Under the pieces are notes generated by a model. It worked only from the letters and a program-made list of their open reading frames with translations, was not told where the DNA came from and did not search any database. Shown in pieces: positions 4,748 through 5,236 of a stretch of DNA of 5,236 bases (positions within the stretch are counted from its first letter, which is position 1; every line of letters begins with the position of its first letter). Made by a program: the position numbers and the translations under genes. Origin of the DNA: Candidatus Altarchaeales archaeon (GTDB lineage Archaea > Altiarchaeota > Altiarchaeia > IMC4 > SCGC-AAA252-I15); the NCBI GenBank assembly GCA_016867655.1, contig VGJA01000082.1, forward strand, positions 1 to 5,236, in the 5' to 3' direction.

Positions 4748-5236
4748 CTTTGTTTTTGAATTCCCTTATTCTTTTCACCACTTCTTCCTGCATTTCTTTT
4801 GGAAGTTCTGCATAAATAGGCAGGCTGAGCATCCTATCCAGCTGTCTTTCTGTTTCAGGAAAATTCCCTTTTTTACATCCCAAATCTTTTGCCGCCTGCT
4901 GCAGGTGTATTGGAATAGGATAGTGTATTTTGGTTTCTATGCCTTTATTTTCCAAAAAAGTTTTTAACCCATCCCTATTGTATGTCTGTATGACAAAAGT
5001 GTGGTAAACGCACTTTTCAAAAGTTTTTTCCAAAGGCAGTTCAACCAATCCTCTTAATTTCTTTATGTAATACTGGGCGTTTTTCCTTCTCTTTTCAGTC
5101 CACTTGTCCAAGTATTTCAACTTCACATTCAGGATTGCTGCTTGTATTGCATCCAGACGGCTGTTCAAGGACCAGAACTCGCATTCATCACGGTTTTTTA
5201 ACCCATGGTTTCTGGCCTTCAAAAGTTTTTTATACA
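4737..5236 (-). CDS. DegT/DnrJ/EryC1/StrS-type aminotransferase, C-terminal part (cut by the window edge)
   Basis: About 165 residues are visible; the reading frame is open through base 5236, so the start and the N-terminal half lie outside. The TTG at 5222 is an internal codon, because family-like sequence (KLLKARNHGL) spans it. The family uses pyridoxal phosphate to aminate keto sugars bound to nucleotides, for surface glycans or secondary metabolites. Seen: RNHGL, then NSRLDAIQAAIL (starting near 5165), the hallmark of this family, YHTFVIQ (near 5003), GIETKIHYPIPIHLQQA and a C-terminal LPIYAEL block. The PLP-binding lysine and the cofactor-binding half are outside the window and cannot be checked. 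The stop at 4737-4739 overlaps the next gene by 11 bases, so the aminotransferase and the nucleotidyltransferase-kinase are probably made together. The precise sugar cannot be told from this part. Confidence 0.9.
   Translation of the reverse strand, partial: YKKLLKARNHGLKNRDECEFWSLNSRLDAIQAAILNVKLKYLDKWTEKRRKNAQYYIKKLRGLVELPLEKTFEKCVYHTFVIQTYNRDGLKTFLENKGIETKIHYPIPIHLQQAAKDLGCKKGNFPETERQLDRMLSLPIYAELPKEMQEEVVKRIREFKNKDGK

Noticed and set aside
4737..5222. Short aminotransferase gene starting at TTG 5222
   Set aside because: The frame and the family-like sequence continue upstream to the window edge, so 5222 is an internal codon of a gene cut by the edge.

Overview
The window looks archaeal, although this cannot be proven from 5.2 kb. 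Three things point that way. Transketolase is split into two cistrons. Arginine is written mostly as AGG. There is an archaeal-type TATA element (CTTATATT) about 27 bases before a likely transcript start, and Shine-Dalgarno motifs are weak or absent. A small-genome DPANN-type archaeon is one possibility, but I cannot assign a lineage, and bacteria with split transketolases exist too.

Layout: bases 1-232 are a T/G-rich stretch with no gene I can support. A promoter-like AT-rich block follows (about 233-280). A forward operon of three tightly packed genes then runs from 287 to 3036: a PfkB-family kinase of the RfaE1/HldE heptose-kinase type, the N-terminal transketolase subunit, and the C-terminal transketolase subunit. 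A convergent operon on the minus strand enters from the right edge. It holds a DegT/DnrJ/EryC1/StrS-type aminotransferase (only its C-terminal part is inside the window) and a 505-residue fusion of an RfaE2-type nucleotidyltransferase with a second PfkB kinase. The two operons end tail to tail at 3036 and 3230. The gap between them is not empty: it holds a dense run of perfect hairpins, preceded by a second CTTATATT element, and looks like a structured RNA gene or an elaborate shared 3' region.

How the parts could work together (inference): transketolase can make sedoheptulose 7-phosphate, the entry metabolite of nucleotide-activated heptose synthesis. An RfaE1-like kinase and an RfaE2-like nucleotidyltransferase are the classic kinase and activation activities of that pathway. 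A DegT-type aminotransferase would fit an activated amino sugar for a surface glycan. The isomerase (GmhA) and phosphatase (GmhB) are not in the window.

The most unusual points are these. The first kinase lacks the GAGD anion-hole motif but keeps its sugar-site signature, while the second kinase keeps GAGD but has lost the sugar-site signature. The fusion has the reverse domain order to E. coli HldE. The intergenic hairpin cluster can be drawn in two mutually exclusive folds. The top strand is T-rich across both operons, strongest at the left.
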